NCBI GenBank assembly: GCA_044370375.1
Contig: JBILVQ010000022.1
Span: forward strand, 1 to 22,289
Length of the DNA: 22,289 nt
Reading direction: 5' to 3'
Source of the DNA: JBILVQ01 sp044370375
GTDB taxonomy: Bacteria > Bacteroidota > Bacteroidia > UBA4408
The notes under the pieces were generated by a model. That model saw nothing but the letters and a program-made list of their open reading frames with translations. It had not been told where the DNA came from and ran no database searches. Shown piece after piece: positions 1 to 6,748 of the stretch (its first letter is position 1; each line of letters starts with the position of its first letter). Both the position numbers and the translations under genes were made by a program.

Positions 1-423
1 AACAATGGTGAAGGAACCAAAACCTATACCTCTTATCGAAGAGATTTCGAGTGGAAAGCAGAAGGCAAAGAAAGCATTGCCTGTTCTGCCGATCCGGCCT
101 TCAGAGGGGATGCATCCAAGTTTAATCCTGAAGAAATGTTGCTTGCTGCAGTCTCTTCTTGCCACATGCTTTGGTTTCTACATTTGTGCGCAGACCGTGG
201 AATCATTGTTAAGTCTTACACTGATCGTGTAGCAGGAGAAATGCTGGAGTTGGTTGGTGGTGGTGGTCACTTTAGCTCCATTACCCTGCATCCGGAAGTG
301 CAAATTACTGACCCTGGCAGAGTAGATGAAGCCAACGCGCTGCACGACTTAGCAAAAACGAATTGCTTTCTTTCCAATAGTTGCAATTTTCCTATAACCC
401 ATCAAGCTACTTGCAGCGCATAG
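1..423 (+). CDS. OsmC-family peroxiredoxin (5' end missing)
   Basis: OsmC/Ohr-type proteins reduce organic hydroperoxides in the cytoplasm with two conserved cysteines. The frame is open from base 1 and ends at TAG 421-423, giving 140 residues. The true start lies left of the window, so roughly the first 10-20 residues are missing. The central helix motif PEEMLLAAVSSCHM contains the first catalytic-type Cys preceded by the conserved Glu. The second Cys is in AKTNCFLSNS near the C-terminus. Both are spaced as expected for the family, and a Gly-rich beta-turn (GGGGH) lies between them. An internal ATG at 136 would remove the N-terminal beta-sheet and is not the start. The gene is convergent with the mutase gene and separated from it by 137 bases. 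The family is clear; whether the substrate is an organic hydroperoxide or another thiol-reactive compound cannot be told. Confidence 0.88.
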   Translation, partial: NNGEGTKTYTSYRRDFEWKAEGKESIACSADPAFRGDASKFNPEEMLLAAVSSCHMLWFLHLCADRGIIVKSYTDRVAGEMLELVGGGGHFSSITLHPEVQITDPGRVDEANALHDLAKTNCFLSNSCNFPITHQATCSA

Positions 424-560
424 TGCAGTAAGGCGAGTTTGTTAACTATAGAAATCGCTTAAAGCGCTACTTAGAATGCTGCAAAAATTTTATTCCTTCT
501 AACAAAAAATTAAGTCAGAAAACGACAAGGTAAAAGAATGATGATTCACGCAGGCATCGC

Positions 561-2141
561 CTAAACGTTCGGTCGGTATTCTCCAAAAACCTCGCGCATT
601 ACATCAGCAATTTCACCCAGTGTGGCGTATGATTCGCAGCAATCAAGGATAAAAGGCATTAGATTCTCTTGACCCTGTGCAGCAACCTTCAGCGCAGCCA
701 AATGAGCTTTCACACGTGCATTATCCCTTCTTGATTTCAACGACTTAATCTTTTCAATTTGCTTTAAGCGAATAGAATCATCAACGGTAAATAAATTCTC
801 AACGGGCTTTTCCTTCACCTCATACTTATTAACGCCAACAATAATTTTCTCTCCGCTTTGAATGCTGCGTTGATATTCATAGGATGACCGTGCAATCTGA
901 TCTTGCATATACCCTTGTTCGATGGCTTCTACAGCACCACCCATGGCATCAATCTTATTGATATATTCCCAAGCGGCCGCTTCTACTTTTCTGGTCATTT
1001 CTTCTACAAAAGCTGAACCGGCTAATGGATCAACGGTATCAGCCACACCACTTTCAGTAGCGATGATTTGTTGTGTACGAAGTGCTGTTCTTGCTGCTTC
1101 TTCTGTTGGCAAAGCAAGCGCCTCATCAAAACCATTGGTATGCAAACTTTGGGTTCCGCCCAACACTGCCGACAAGGCTTGAAGGGTTACCCTGATGATA
1201 TTGTTCTGAGGCTGCTGTGCTGTTAAAGTGCTTCCACCTGTTTGCGTATGGAAGCGCAACATCATGGAACGAGGATCTTTTGCACCCAGGTCTTTGGTGA
1301 TTTTGGCCCACATTCTTCTCGCTGCCCTGAATTTAGCCACCTCTTCGAACAAATTATTATGCGCATTGAAAAAGAAAGATAATCTTCTTGCAAAAACATC
1401 TATGTCCAAACCCTTTGCCTGTGCAGCTTGCACGTATGCTTTACCATTGGCAAGCGTAAAGGCCAACTCCTGAACGGCAGTGCTTCCGGCTTCACGAATA
1501 TGATAACCGGAAATGCTGATGGTATTCCATTTGGGCAAATTAACCGTGCAATAATCGAAGATATCGGTAATGATGCGCATGCTTGCTTTGGGCGGATAGA
1601 TATAGGTACCGCGTGCAGCAAACTCCTTCAATAAATCATTCTGAATAGTGCCAGAAATTTTTTTCAAATCCGCTCCTTGTTTTTTGGCCAAGGCCATATA
1701 CATAGCGAGTAAAATAGAGGCGGTTGAGTTGATGGTCATGCTGGTTGTAACCTCTTCCAGCTTAATGCCTTTGAAAAGAATTTCAATATCCTCGAGGGAG
1801 TCGATGGCAACACCGGCCTTCCCTACTTCACCATCAGCGAAATCGTGATCAGAATCATAACCAATTTGGGTAGGTAAATCGAAAGCTACCGACAAACCTG
1901 TGGTTCCATTTTTAAGCAGGTAATGATAGCGTTCGTTAGAAGCTTCCGCTGTCGAAAACCCTGCATACTGCCGCATGGTCCAGAGCTTTGCACGATACAT
2001 TTCTCCGTGCACACCGCGGGTAAAGGGAAAATGTCCGGGGTCTTCCGGAAATTCACCGGATGGGTGATAAATGCGTTCAACCGGAATGCCGGAATCTGTT
2101 TCAAAATTTGCTTTGCGCAATGATTCTTCTTTCGTGCTCAT
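561..2141 (-). CDS. Methylmalonyl-CoA mutase, large (catalytic) subunit without B12 domain
   Basis: This is the catalytic TIM-barrel chain that interconverts (R)-methylmalonyl-CoA and succinyl-CoA with adenosylcobalamin. It has 526 residues, against about 700 for single-chain mutases, because the C-terminal cobalamin-binding domain is absent. It should therefore need a separate small subunit, as in two-subunit (archaeal-type) acyl-CoA mutases; none is in this window. Visible motifs are RQYAGFSTA, GLSVAFDLPTQIGYDSDH, GTIQNDLLKEF and SISGYH. By spacing, Tyr59, Arg177 and His214 match Tyr89, Arg207 and His244 of the Propionibacterium mutase. The Tyr/Arg pair favours methylmalonyl-CoA over isobutyryl-CoA, where Phe/Gln is found. 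The ATG at 2141 is preceded by AAGGAACACT, the clearest ribosome binding site in the window, and it overlaps the stop of the upstream gene (8-base gap). It is the last gene of the 3337-561 unit. Confidence 0.93.
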   Translation of the reverse strand: MSTKEESLRKANFETDSGIPVERIYHPSGEFPEDPGHFPFTRGVHGEMYRAKLWTMRQYAGFSTAEASNERYHYLLKNGTTGLSVAFDLPTQIGYDSDHDFADGEVGKAGVAIDSLEDIEILFKGIKLEEVTTSMTINSTASILLAMYMALAKKQGADLKKISGTIQNDLLKEFAARGTYIYPPKASMRIITDIFDYCTVNLPKWNTISISGYHIREAGSTAVQELAFTLANGKAYVQAAQAKGLDIDVFARRLSFFFNAHNNLFEEVAKFRAARRMWAKITKDLGAKDPRSMMLRFHTQTGGSTLTAQQPQNNIIRVTLQALSAVLGGTQSLHTNGFDEALALPTEEAARTALRTQQIIATESGVADTVDPLAGSAFVEEMTRKVEAAAWEYINKIDAMGGAVEAIEQGYMQDQIARSSYEYQRSIQSGEKIIVGVNKYEVKEKPVENLFTVDDSIRLKQIEKIKSLKSRRDNARVKAHLAALKVAAQGQENLMPFILDCCESYATLGEIADVMREVFGEYRPNV

Positions 2142-2149
2142 AGTGTTCC

Positions 2150-2671
2150 TTAAAATAACTGACGGGCTTCCATCTTCAACATATCGGTTGCAATTTCGGT
2201 GGGAAGCCTTTCCACTTTGGTAATGATGTCGAAGAGAACATTCACCAGTTCCATGGCCGGAGCGGTATCACTCACGTGCGATGCTGCAATGTTGATGGTT
2301 TTAATAGTTTCTTCCTTCGCTGTTTTAAGACTATCCCAGGACTTGTTGGTGACGTACAATTGCTGGGCAATGTTATGATCAAATTCGTTGCGAATGGTTT
2401 TCAGCAACTCGCTATGCAACATTCTCGCACTCATCCCCGATTTGTGGGTGCGGGTAATTAAATCCGAAAGATTGGTTCTCTCCATCAACAAAATCAAACG
2501 CTCATAGGCTTGCAACCGGAGCGGTGTAATCATTTTCTGGTTTTCAGCTTTCATGGCTACCATTTGGTTTTGGTAATCACGCTCGAGAAATTTTTTGACC
2601 AGAAAAAAAGCAGTTAAAAAAGTAATGACCGAGGGCAAAACATATTTCAGGATATCGAGGAAAGTTTCCAT
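2150..2671 (-). CDS. Conserved membrane-anchored protein, Bacteroidota family
   Basis: This 173-residue protein has one N-terminal membrane helix (about residues 8-26, YVLPSVITFLTAFFLV). A charged, mostly helical cytoplasmic domain follows, with the phrase PLRLQAYERLILLMERTN (about residues 50-67) and a predicted coiled-coil flavour. It resembles a conserved Bacteroidota family of unknown function that I recall as DUF7935; that name is from memory and needs a profile search. It contains no catalytic motif or conserved cysteine pair. Its stop codon lies 8 bases before the mutase start, and its sequence carries the mutase ribosome binding site. The two are therefore almost certainly co-transcribed and probably translationally coupled. 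The gap to the upstream nfeD-like gene is 99 bases with no hairpin seen. A role in mutase localisation or assembly is only a guess from the linkage. Confidence 0.85.
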   Translation of the reverse strand: METFLDILKYVLPSVITFLTAFFLVKKFLERDYQNQMVAMKAENQKMITPLRLQAYERLILLMERTNLSDLITRTHKSGMSARMLHSELLKTIRNEFDHNIAQQLYVTNKSWDSLKTAKEETIKTINIAASHVSDTAPAMELVNVLFDIITKVERLPTEIATDMLKMEARQLF

Positions 2672-2770
2672 GCTTAAGTTCTTTTGGGCCGTAAATATCG
2701 GAAAAAACGGACAGAAAACTGGTTAGAAAGCCGATGGAAGGCTCAATAGGAGTGAAAAAAGGCAGGGAAA

Positions 2771-3337
2771 TTAAATTTTGCCCACAATCAAGAGGTTATC
2801 ATTCTCTAAACCAAGGACTTTAACCATGCGGCCGGTTTCAATTTTATCTTCATCGGTTATGGCTTCTAATTCGTGTACTGAGCCTCTGATGCTGATAATA
2901 ATTTTACCTTTTCCGCTTCTGGCGGGCGGAATAGAAAGATAGACCTCGGCATTTTTATGAATCGTTTCTTTGAGATGAAAAGTATTATCCTCCGCTAATT
3001 TCAGTACCTGTTTGATGATGAAAAAGAAGATGGCGACAAACAAGACACCAACTACGGTAGCAATAGAAATAAGAATGACGGGGCTTTCGACGGAAGGATA
3101 CAAGGAAATTCCTGTCCACGAAAAACCGAGTAAAAAGTTAATGAGGTTACGAAAAGAGAACAATTGGAATGGTTCATCGGCACCATCGAAATTGCTGTTG
3201 AAATCGGGTTCCAAACCATCCATTGCATCACTTCCAACAAAGGTCATGATGGTTTGAATCAAAAAGATAAGGCTACTCAGGAGCGCAATGATCCAGAGGG
3301 CTTTTTCGAGGGGTTGAAGTGATGCGAAGAAATCCAT
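2771..3337 (-). CDS. NfeD-like membrane protein with C-terminal OB-fold
   Basis: This 188-residue protein has membrane helices at about residues 14-34, 64-82 and 86-108. A short soluble domain follows from about 125 to the end. That domain is beta-rich, with the pattern SGKGKIIISIRGSVHELEA then ETGRMVKVLGLENDNLLIV, the OB-fold arrangement of the NfeD C-terminal domain. NfeD proteins usually sit beside a flotillin/SPFH gene and contribute to membrane microdomains. No SPFH gene is present on either side here, so the usual partner is absent or elsewhere. The ATG at 3337 directly follows a perfect 11-bp stem-loop (3339-3374). The T9SS gene upstream ends 43 bases away. The gene probably heads, or is read through into, the unit ending with the mutase. 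Family assignment rests on topology and the C-terminal pattern. Confidence 0.75.
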   Translation of the reverse strand: MDFFASLQPLEKALWIIALLSSLIFLIQTIMTFVGSDAMDGLEPDFNSNFDGADEPFQLFSFRNLINFLLGFSWTGISLYPSVESPVILISIATVVGVLFVAIFFFIIKQVLKLAEDNTFHLKETIHKNAEVYLSIPPARSGKGKIIISIRGSVHELEAITDEDKIETGRMVKVLGLENDNLLIVGKI

Positions 3338-3338
3338 A

Positions 3339-3374
3339 AGGGTAAAGGTACAAAAAATTGTAAACCTTTACCCT
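3339..3374 (-). promoter_or_regulatory. Stem-loop abutting the nfeD-like start codon
   Basis: Arms AGGGTAAAGGT (3339-3349) and ACCTTTACCCT (3364-3374) pair perfectly over 11 bp. An inner ACAA/TTGT extension pairs with a two-base bulge. On the minus strand the 3' arm ends one base before the ATG of the nfeD-like gene and the 5' arm begins 5 bases after the stop of the T9SS gene. No U-run follows, so it is a poor intrinsic terminator. It could occlude ribosome loading or mark the end of the upstream transcript. Confidence 0.6.
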
Positions 3375-3379
3375 AAAAA

Positions 3380-4479
3380 CTATTCTCTCGTTACCATCAA
3401 TTTTTGCACTTTTCTTGAAGTACTTCCGGTAATTTCAACCAAATATACTCCGGAAGGCAAGGAAGAAACATCCATCTTAACAGAGCCGGAGGCATTCATT
3501 TTCATTAATTGTTTTCCGCTAATATCGGAAAGGATCAGTTGATGAATCCCACCTTCCACTAATTGAATATTCACAAAATCACTTGCCGGATTTGGACGCA
3601 TACTAAATTCGAAATTCTCTTCCTTCAATCCGGTTGGCAGTGCAATTTCATTGCGGGCCATGTTGGTAATAACAGGAGGATTATAATCAAAATAGATGGC
3701 AGCAGTAGCTGTAATAATTGTTTCCACCGGCAAATTAGGTTGCTGGTTAAACTTGAATCTGACAAAACCATTGCTACCAAGAGGATCGCTGGTGCTGTCG
3801 GGCAAATTGATATTCGAAAATGTAAAGGTCATGAGGCGGTTGGCATCAACGCTGATTTGGCAGGAATGACTTGAGGTTAAATATTGAAAAGAGGCAATAT
3901 CCACAGAAGCATCAATGGTATCTGTTACAACCACATTTTGTGCAAGATAAGTGCCCAAATTTTGAAAATGAATTTCATATTCCAATTCAGGATTGGCAGC
4001 AGTAATATATCCTTCCGGTCCGAGCCCTTTCGGGTTCACGCTAATGTAATTTGGATCATAAGGACCAACCACCGTTTCCGAAATATTAACCCAATTGTTT
4101 ACCGGAAAATCATCAGGAATTGCACAGGAAATAGTATCCACAGAAAGCAAGGAGGAACCTAACAACATGGTGGTTGGAACTTGCAGTTGAATGTTGATAT
4201 TCTTTGGATAGGCAGGGGCTGCATTGACTGGACTAAACGTCAATTCGTTGGTAGCAGGATTAAATGCGTTTGGTAAAGGATTTGAAGAAAGAAAGGTTAA
4301 ACCCGGGTCAATACGATGAACCACTTGAGCCGGCAAATTGGTACTTCCTAAATTCTTTGCAGTAATGATTTGTGTGTAGGAATTTCCGGTAACCGGTAGC
4401 GAGTAATAAACGTCAATTGTGAAAAGGCAGCCGTTGACGAAAGCAGAAATAGCAATGCAAAATGTAAAATGTTTTTCAC
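3380..4479 (-). pseudogene. T9SS-sorted surface protein with frameshift after the signal peptide
   Basis: The body frame runs to TAG at 3380. It contains a DUF11/DUF7619-like beta-sandwich with YDPNYISVNPKGLGPEGYI, LEYEIHFQNLGTYLAQNVVVTD and AAIYFDYNPPVITN, typical of Bacteroidota surface proteins. It ends in a Por/T9SS sorting domain (RPNPASDFVNI, SDISGKQL, SSLPSGVYLVEI). In that frame the first possible start is a TTG at 4336, which would leave no signal peptide. Upstream, a GTG at 4479 opens a textbook signal peptide (KNILHFALLFLLSS, TAAFSQ), but in a frame that hits TAG at 4350-4348. Adding one base around 4411-4425 joins the two as AFSQ-x-DVYYSLPVTGNS. A single-base deletion, a sequencing error or -1 slippage on a T4 run could explain it. 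The joined product (about 366 residues) is short for this class, so an internal loss of an N-terminal domain is also possible. Confidence 0.75.
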
Positions 4480-4658
4480 GGGGTTAATTTTCGAATATTC
4501 AATAAAGTAAACGAACATTGTCCAGTAAAAGGGCCATTGATTGGGAAACCTTACTTAAACAAATGATTATTAGTTATTTACAAAAAGAAAAAACAACTTA
4601 TAGGTTACTCAGAAGCCGTGAAACAAGGAAAAAATCAGCGATTCAAATAGAATAAAAC

Positions 4659-5345
4659 CTATAAATTATTGTGAATTACTTGCGTGCTTCTGGTCTCTAG
4701 ATCGCTGAAAAAATCTTTTTCAAATGCTTGGAATTGATCTTTCGGAATAAGGGTGTTGATGTTACCATTTTGCAAAAGGAAAATCTGTTCACAGATATCT
4801 TTCATTGGTTGCAAGATATGGCTCGAAATCAAAATGGTTTTTCCTTTCTCTGCCAAACGCAATAGCAGCAATTCAAGAATCTTATTGCTTTCCAGGTCGA
4901 GGCCATTAAAGGGTTCATCGAGCAAAACAACAGGACGATTTTGTTTAAGAACTGCAAGGATGGCCAATTTTTTCCTCATGCCTGTTGAGTAAGTATCTAT
5001 TAAATGATTAATCGGTAATTGAAATAGGTCGGCCATTTCCTGTTCATTCATTAGAGATTGATCACCTGAAAAAATTGATAAATACTCCTTGCCCGTTAAG
5101 AGCGAATAAAAAAAGGATGTTGTTTCAAGAAAAGAAACCGAGCTATAATGCAACTCTTTTTCATGAAAAGTAATATTTCCGTTATCTGCAGGAATTCGTT
5201 GAGCCAAAACATTAAAAAGGGTGGTTTTACCGGAGCCATTCAATCCAGCAATACCATGAATTTTTCCGGATGGAAAAGTAGCCGATAAATTTTCGAGCAC
5301 TTTTTTATTGCCAAAGGAAAGATTAAGCTGCTGAACACTAAGCAT
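4659..5345 (-). CDS. ABC transporter ATP-binding protein
   Basis: This 228-residue nucleotide-binding subunit should power an exporter or membrane-remodelling permease. Visible motifs are Walker A GLNGSGKTT (34-42), signature YSTGMRKK (119-126, a degenerate LSGGQ), Walker B VVLLDEP (139-145), D-loop NGLD and the switch His in SSHIL (176). Walker B, D-loop and H-loop are intact, so ATP hydrolysis is expected. The Q-loop is unusual: around FLETTSFF the normal Gln seems to be replaced by Glu74. The short helical insert and the motif set resemble ABC-2/antibiotic-efflux type ATPases. The ATG at 5345 overlaps the TAG of the upstream membrane gene by 8 bases (ATGCTTAG), implying translational coupling; that gene is the obvious permease partner. 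The substrate is unknown. Confidence 0.93.
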   Translation of the reverse strand: MLSVQQLNLSFGNKKVLENLSATFPSGKIHGIAGLNGSGKTTLFNVLAQRIPADNGNITFHEKELHYSSVSFLETTSFFYSLLTGKEYLSIFSGDQSLMNEQEMADLFQLPINHLIDTYSTGMRKKLAILAVLKQNRPVVLLDEPFNGLDLESNKILELLLLRLAEKGKTILISSHILQPMKDICEQIFLLQNGNINTLIPKDQFQAFEKDFFSDLETRSTQVIHNNL

Positions 5346-6273
5346 AGAGGTATTGATTTAAACGTTGAATGGCTTTCGGATAATACAACAACAGCATCAC
5401 CAAAGGAACAGGAAGAAAAAAAGGATTGAGGGAAAGAAAGGCTAAGAAGGAAAGCAAAAAGTTGCCACCACTTAGCAAAAATCCGGGTTGAAAAGATACG
5501 TACTTCATAACAATGGCCAGTGCCAAAAGAATTAAGAGATTCAATAACAACAGGAGGGTTATGGTGCTTTCTTCGGGAACAAAAAAACTATGCAAAGCCA
5601 CCACAGGAAGGAAGAGAAAAAATAAAAACCTTGTTTGGCGGATTATTTTATCCTTTAAAAATCTCCCGGCAGATGTATGATTCCAACGAATAATATCTAT
5701 AGACTCATGTTGATTGAAGGCACTCAACAATTGGATGGTTATGAACCAGATAAACACCAGGGAGGCGACCCTTACATGGCACAACAGAAGCGCTAAAACA
5801 TAAAGCAATACAAAAATGGGCAGACCTTTCCTGAGCACAATCAGCAATTCCGGATCTGCCGAATCAAGCGGCAAGCTGAGAGGTTTCTGTTGTTTATGAA
5901 AACTTCGCTTGGGTGGAATAAAAACGATAAGAGCAATGGCCGCATGGATGAAAAGAAAACAATACCATTGGTAAGTAAATAGGGCCGGAATACTGAGCGG
6001 TAGAAGAAAGAAAGAATATTCAAAGAAAAACTGCCAACGAGCACTGCGAAATGCCTGCAAAACGAAAAGGTGGTCCTTTCTGTTGTGGTGGATGAGGGAG
6101 AGCAATAATAAAATGCCAATGCTCAGCAAAATAGCATCCGTTGATACTACATAAAATTGGTAAACCCTTGCGATGATAAAGGCAAGAAAAACCGGAAGGA
6201 GTACAAGCCCCGGACCTCCTGTTTTAAGTGTACGCCAAAGCCTAAGGATTTGGATTTTAAAAAGAGCAAGCAA
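5338..6273 (-). CDS. Polytopic membrane protein, likely ABC permease partner
   Basis: This 311-residue, very hydrophobic protein has about 8 predicted membrane helices. They come in two blocks (about residues 20-125 and 150-300), separated by a basic, Pro-rich cytoplasmic loop near PPKRSFHKQQKPLSLPLD. It has no recognised catalytic motif. The end overlaps the ATPase start by 8 bases, and the gene begins 18 bases after the lipoprotein stop. This arrangement is why I call it the ABC-2-like permease; sequence alone would not prove it. The only start that fits is TTG at 6273: the frame is closed by the lipoprotein TAA (6294-6292), and no ATG or GTG occurs before the first membrane helix. No Shine-Dalgarno is visible, so translation probably depends on coupling to the upstream gene. 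Basic residues at the N-terminus (ILRLWRTLKTGG) fit an amphipathic leader. Confidence 0.82.
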   Translation of the reverse strand: MLALFKIQILRLWRTLKTGGPGLVLLPVFLAFIIARVYQFYVVSTDAILLSIGILLLLSLIHHNRKDHLFVLQAFRSARWQFFFEYSFFLLPLSIPALFTYQWYCFLFIHAAIALIVFIPPKRSFHKQQKPLSLPLDSADPELLIVLRKGLPIFVLLYVLALLLCHVRVASLVFIWFITIQLLSAFNQHESIDIIRWNHTSAGRFLKDKIIRQTRFLFFLFLPVVALHSFFVPEESTITLLLLLNLLILLALAIVMKYVSFQPGFLLSGGNFLLSFLAFLSLNPFFLPVPLVMLLLYYPKAIQRLNQYLYA

Positions 6274-6291
6274 AAGGGCGAAAAAAACGAA

Positions 6292-6600
6292 TTACTTTTT
6301 AGCGATGCTGGTAACTTCAATCCAACCCTCATTTTCGTGTAGCATCATGCAAACAATGTCATCAGCGGCACTTCCCTTGCATTCATCAATCTTTTTAAAA
6401 TCGGCCATCACTACTTGAAAGTTTTCAAAGCCCTTCATTTTTTCGGTATTGCAAACCTGATAATCTTTGCCGTCCAAACGAAGGTAGGTACCGGTGCAAT
6501 CGGTAATAACCGTCATTTCTTCCTTTTTAGAACAAGAATCCTTTTTTGTGCAAGAAGCAAAAGAAATGAGGAGGAGACTAAGGAAAAGAAAATTTTTCAT
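6292..6600 (-). CDS. Small lipoprotein
   Basis: This 102-residue protein has a lipoprotein signal (KNFLFLSLLLISFASC) with the lipidated Cys at about residue 17, followed by TKKDSCSKKEE. The mature part, about 85 residues, has four further Cys (DSC, TDC, QVC, DEC) plus one in IVCMM, and no recognised domain. Since it is first in the unit with the permease and ATPase (18-base gap to the permease TTG), it may be a periplasmic or outer-membrane accessory of that transporter, or merely co-expressed. The ATG at 6600 follows a candidate -7 element at 6623-6630. I do not recognise the family. Confidence 0.8.
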   Translation of the reverse strand: MKNFLFLSLLLISFASCTKKDSCSKKEEMTVITDCTGTYLRLDGKDYQVCNTEKMKGFENFQVVMADFKKIDECKGSAADDIVCMMLHENEGWIEVTSIAKK

Positions 6601-6622
6601 GGTTTTTCGGGTTTTACAACAT

Positions 6623-6630
6623 CAAAGATA
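6623..6630 (-). promoter_or_regulatory. Candidate Bacteroidota -7 promoter element for the lipoprotein-ABC unit
   Basis: The minus strand reads TATCTTTG, an exact match to the TAnnTTTG -7 element. It is about 22 bases upstream of the lipoprotein ATG, predicting a short leader. A TTG at the usual 17-23 base spacing is not present; the nearest lies about 28 bases further upstream. Confidence 0.4.
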
Positions 6631-6661
6631 TAACGAAAAAAGGTAAAAAATATTTTTTCAA

Positions 6662-6693
6662 CAAAAAATCGGCCGGATGGAGGTCCGGCCGAT
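6662..6693 (-). terminator. Rho-independent terminator of the 6749-8233 gene
   Basis: Arms ATCGGCCGGA (6668-6677) and TCCGGCCGAT (6684-6693) form a perfect GC-rich 10-bp stem with a 6-base loop. On the minus strand it is followed directly by a run of six T. It lies 55 bases past the stop of the outer-membrane protein gene and separates that gene from the lipoprotein-ABC unit. Confidence 0.9.
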
Positions 6694-6748
6694 ACTCTTT
6701 ACTAAGATGGTTTAAAGGGATGGATAAAGGGATTTTCTGAAAAAGAAA

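Noticed and set aside
424..560. Bidirectional terminator between the OsmC and mutase genes
   Set aside because: Only 4-5 bp stems (for example CGCTT/AAGCG and AGGC/GCCT) without U-runs are visible.
922..2123. Several plus-strand frames of 60-86 codons across the mutase gene
   Set aside because: They are antisense shadows of a strongly conserved coding frame.
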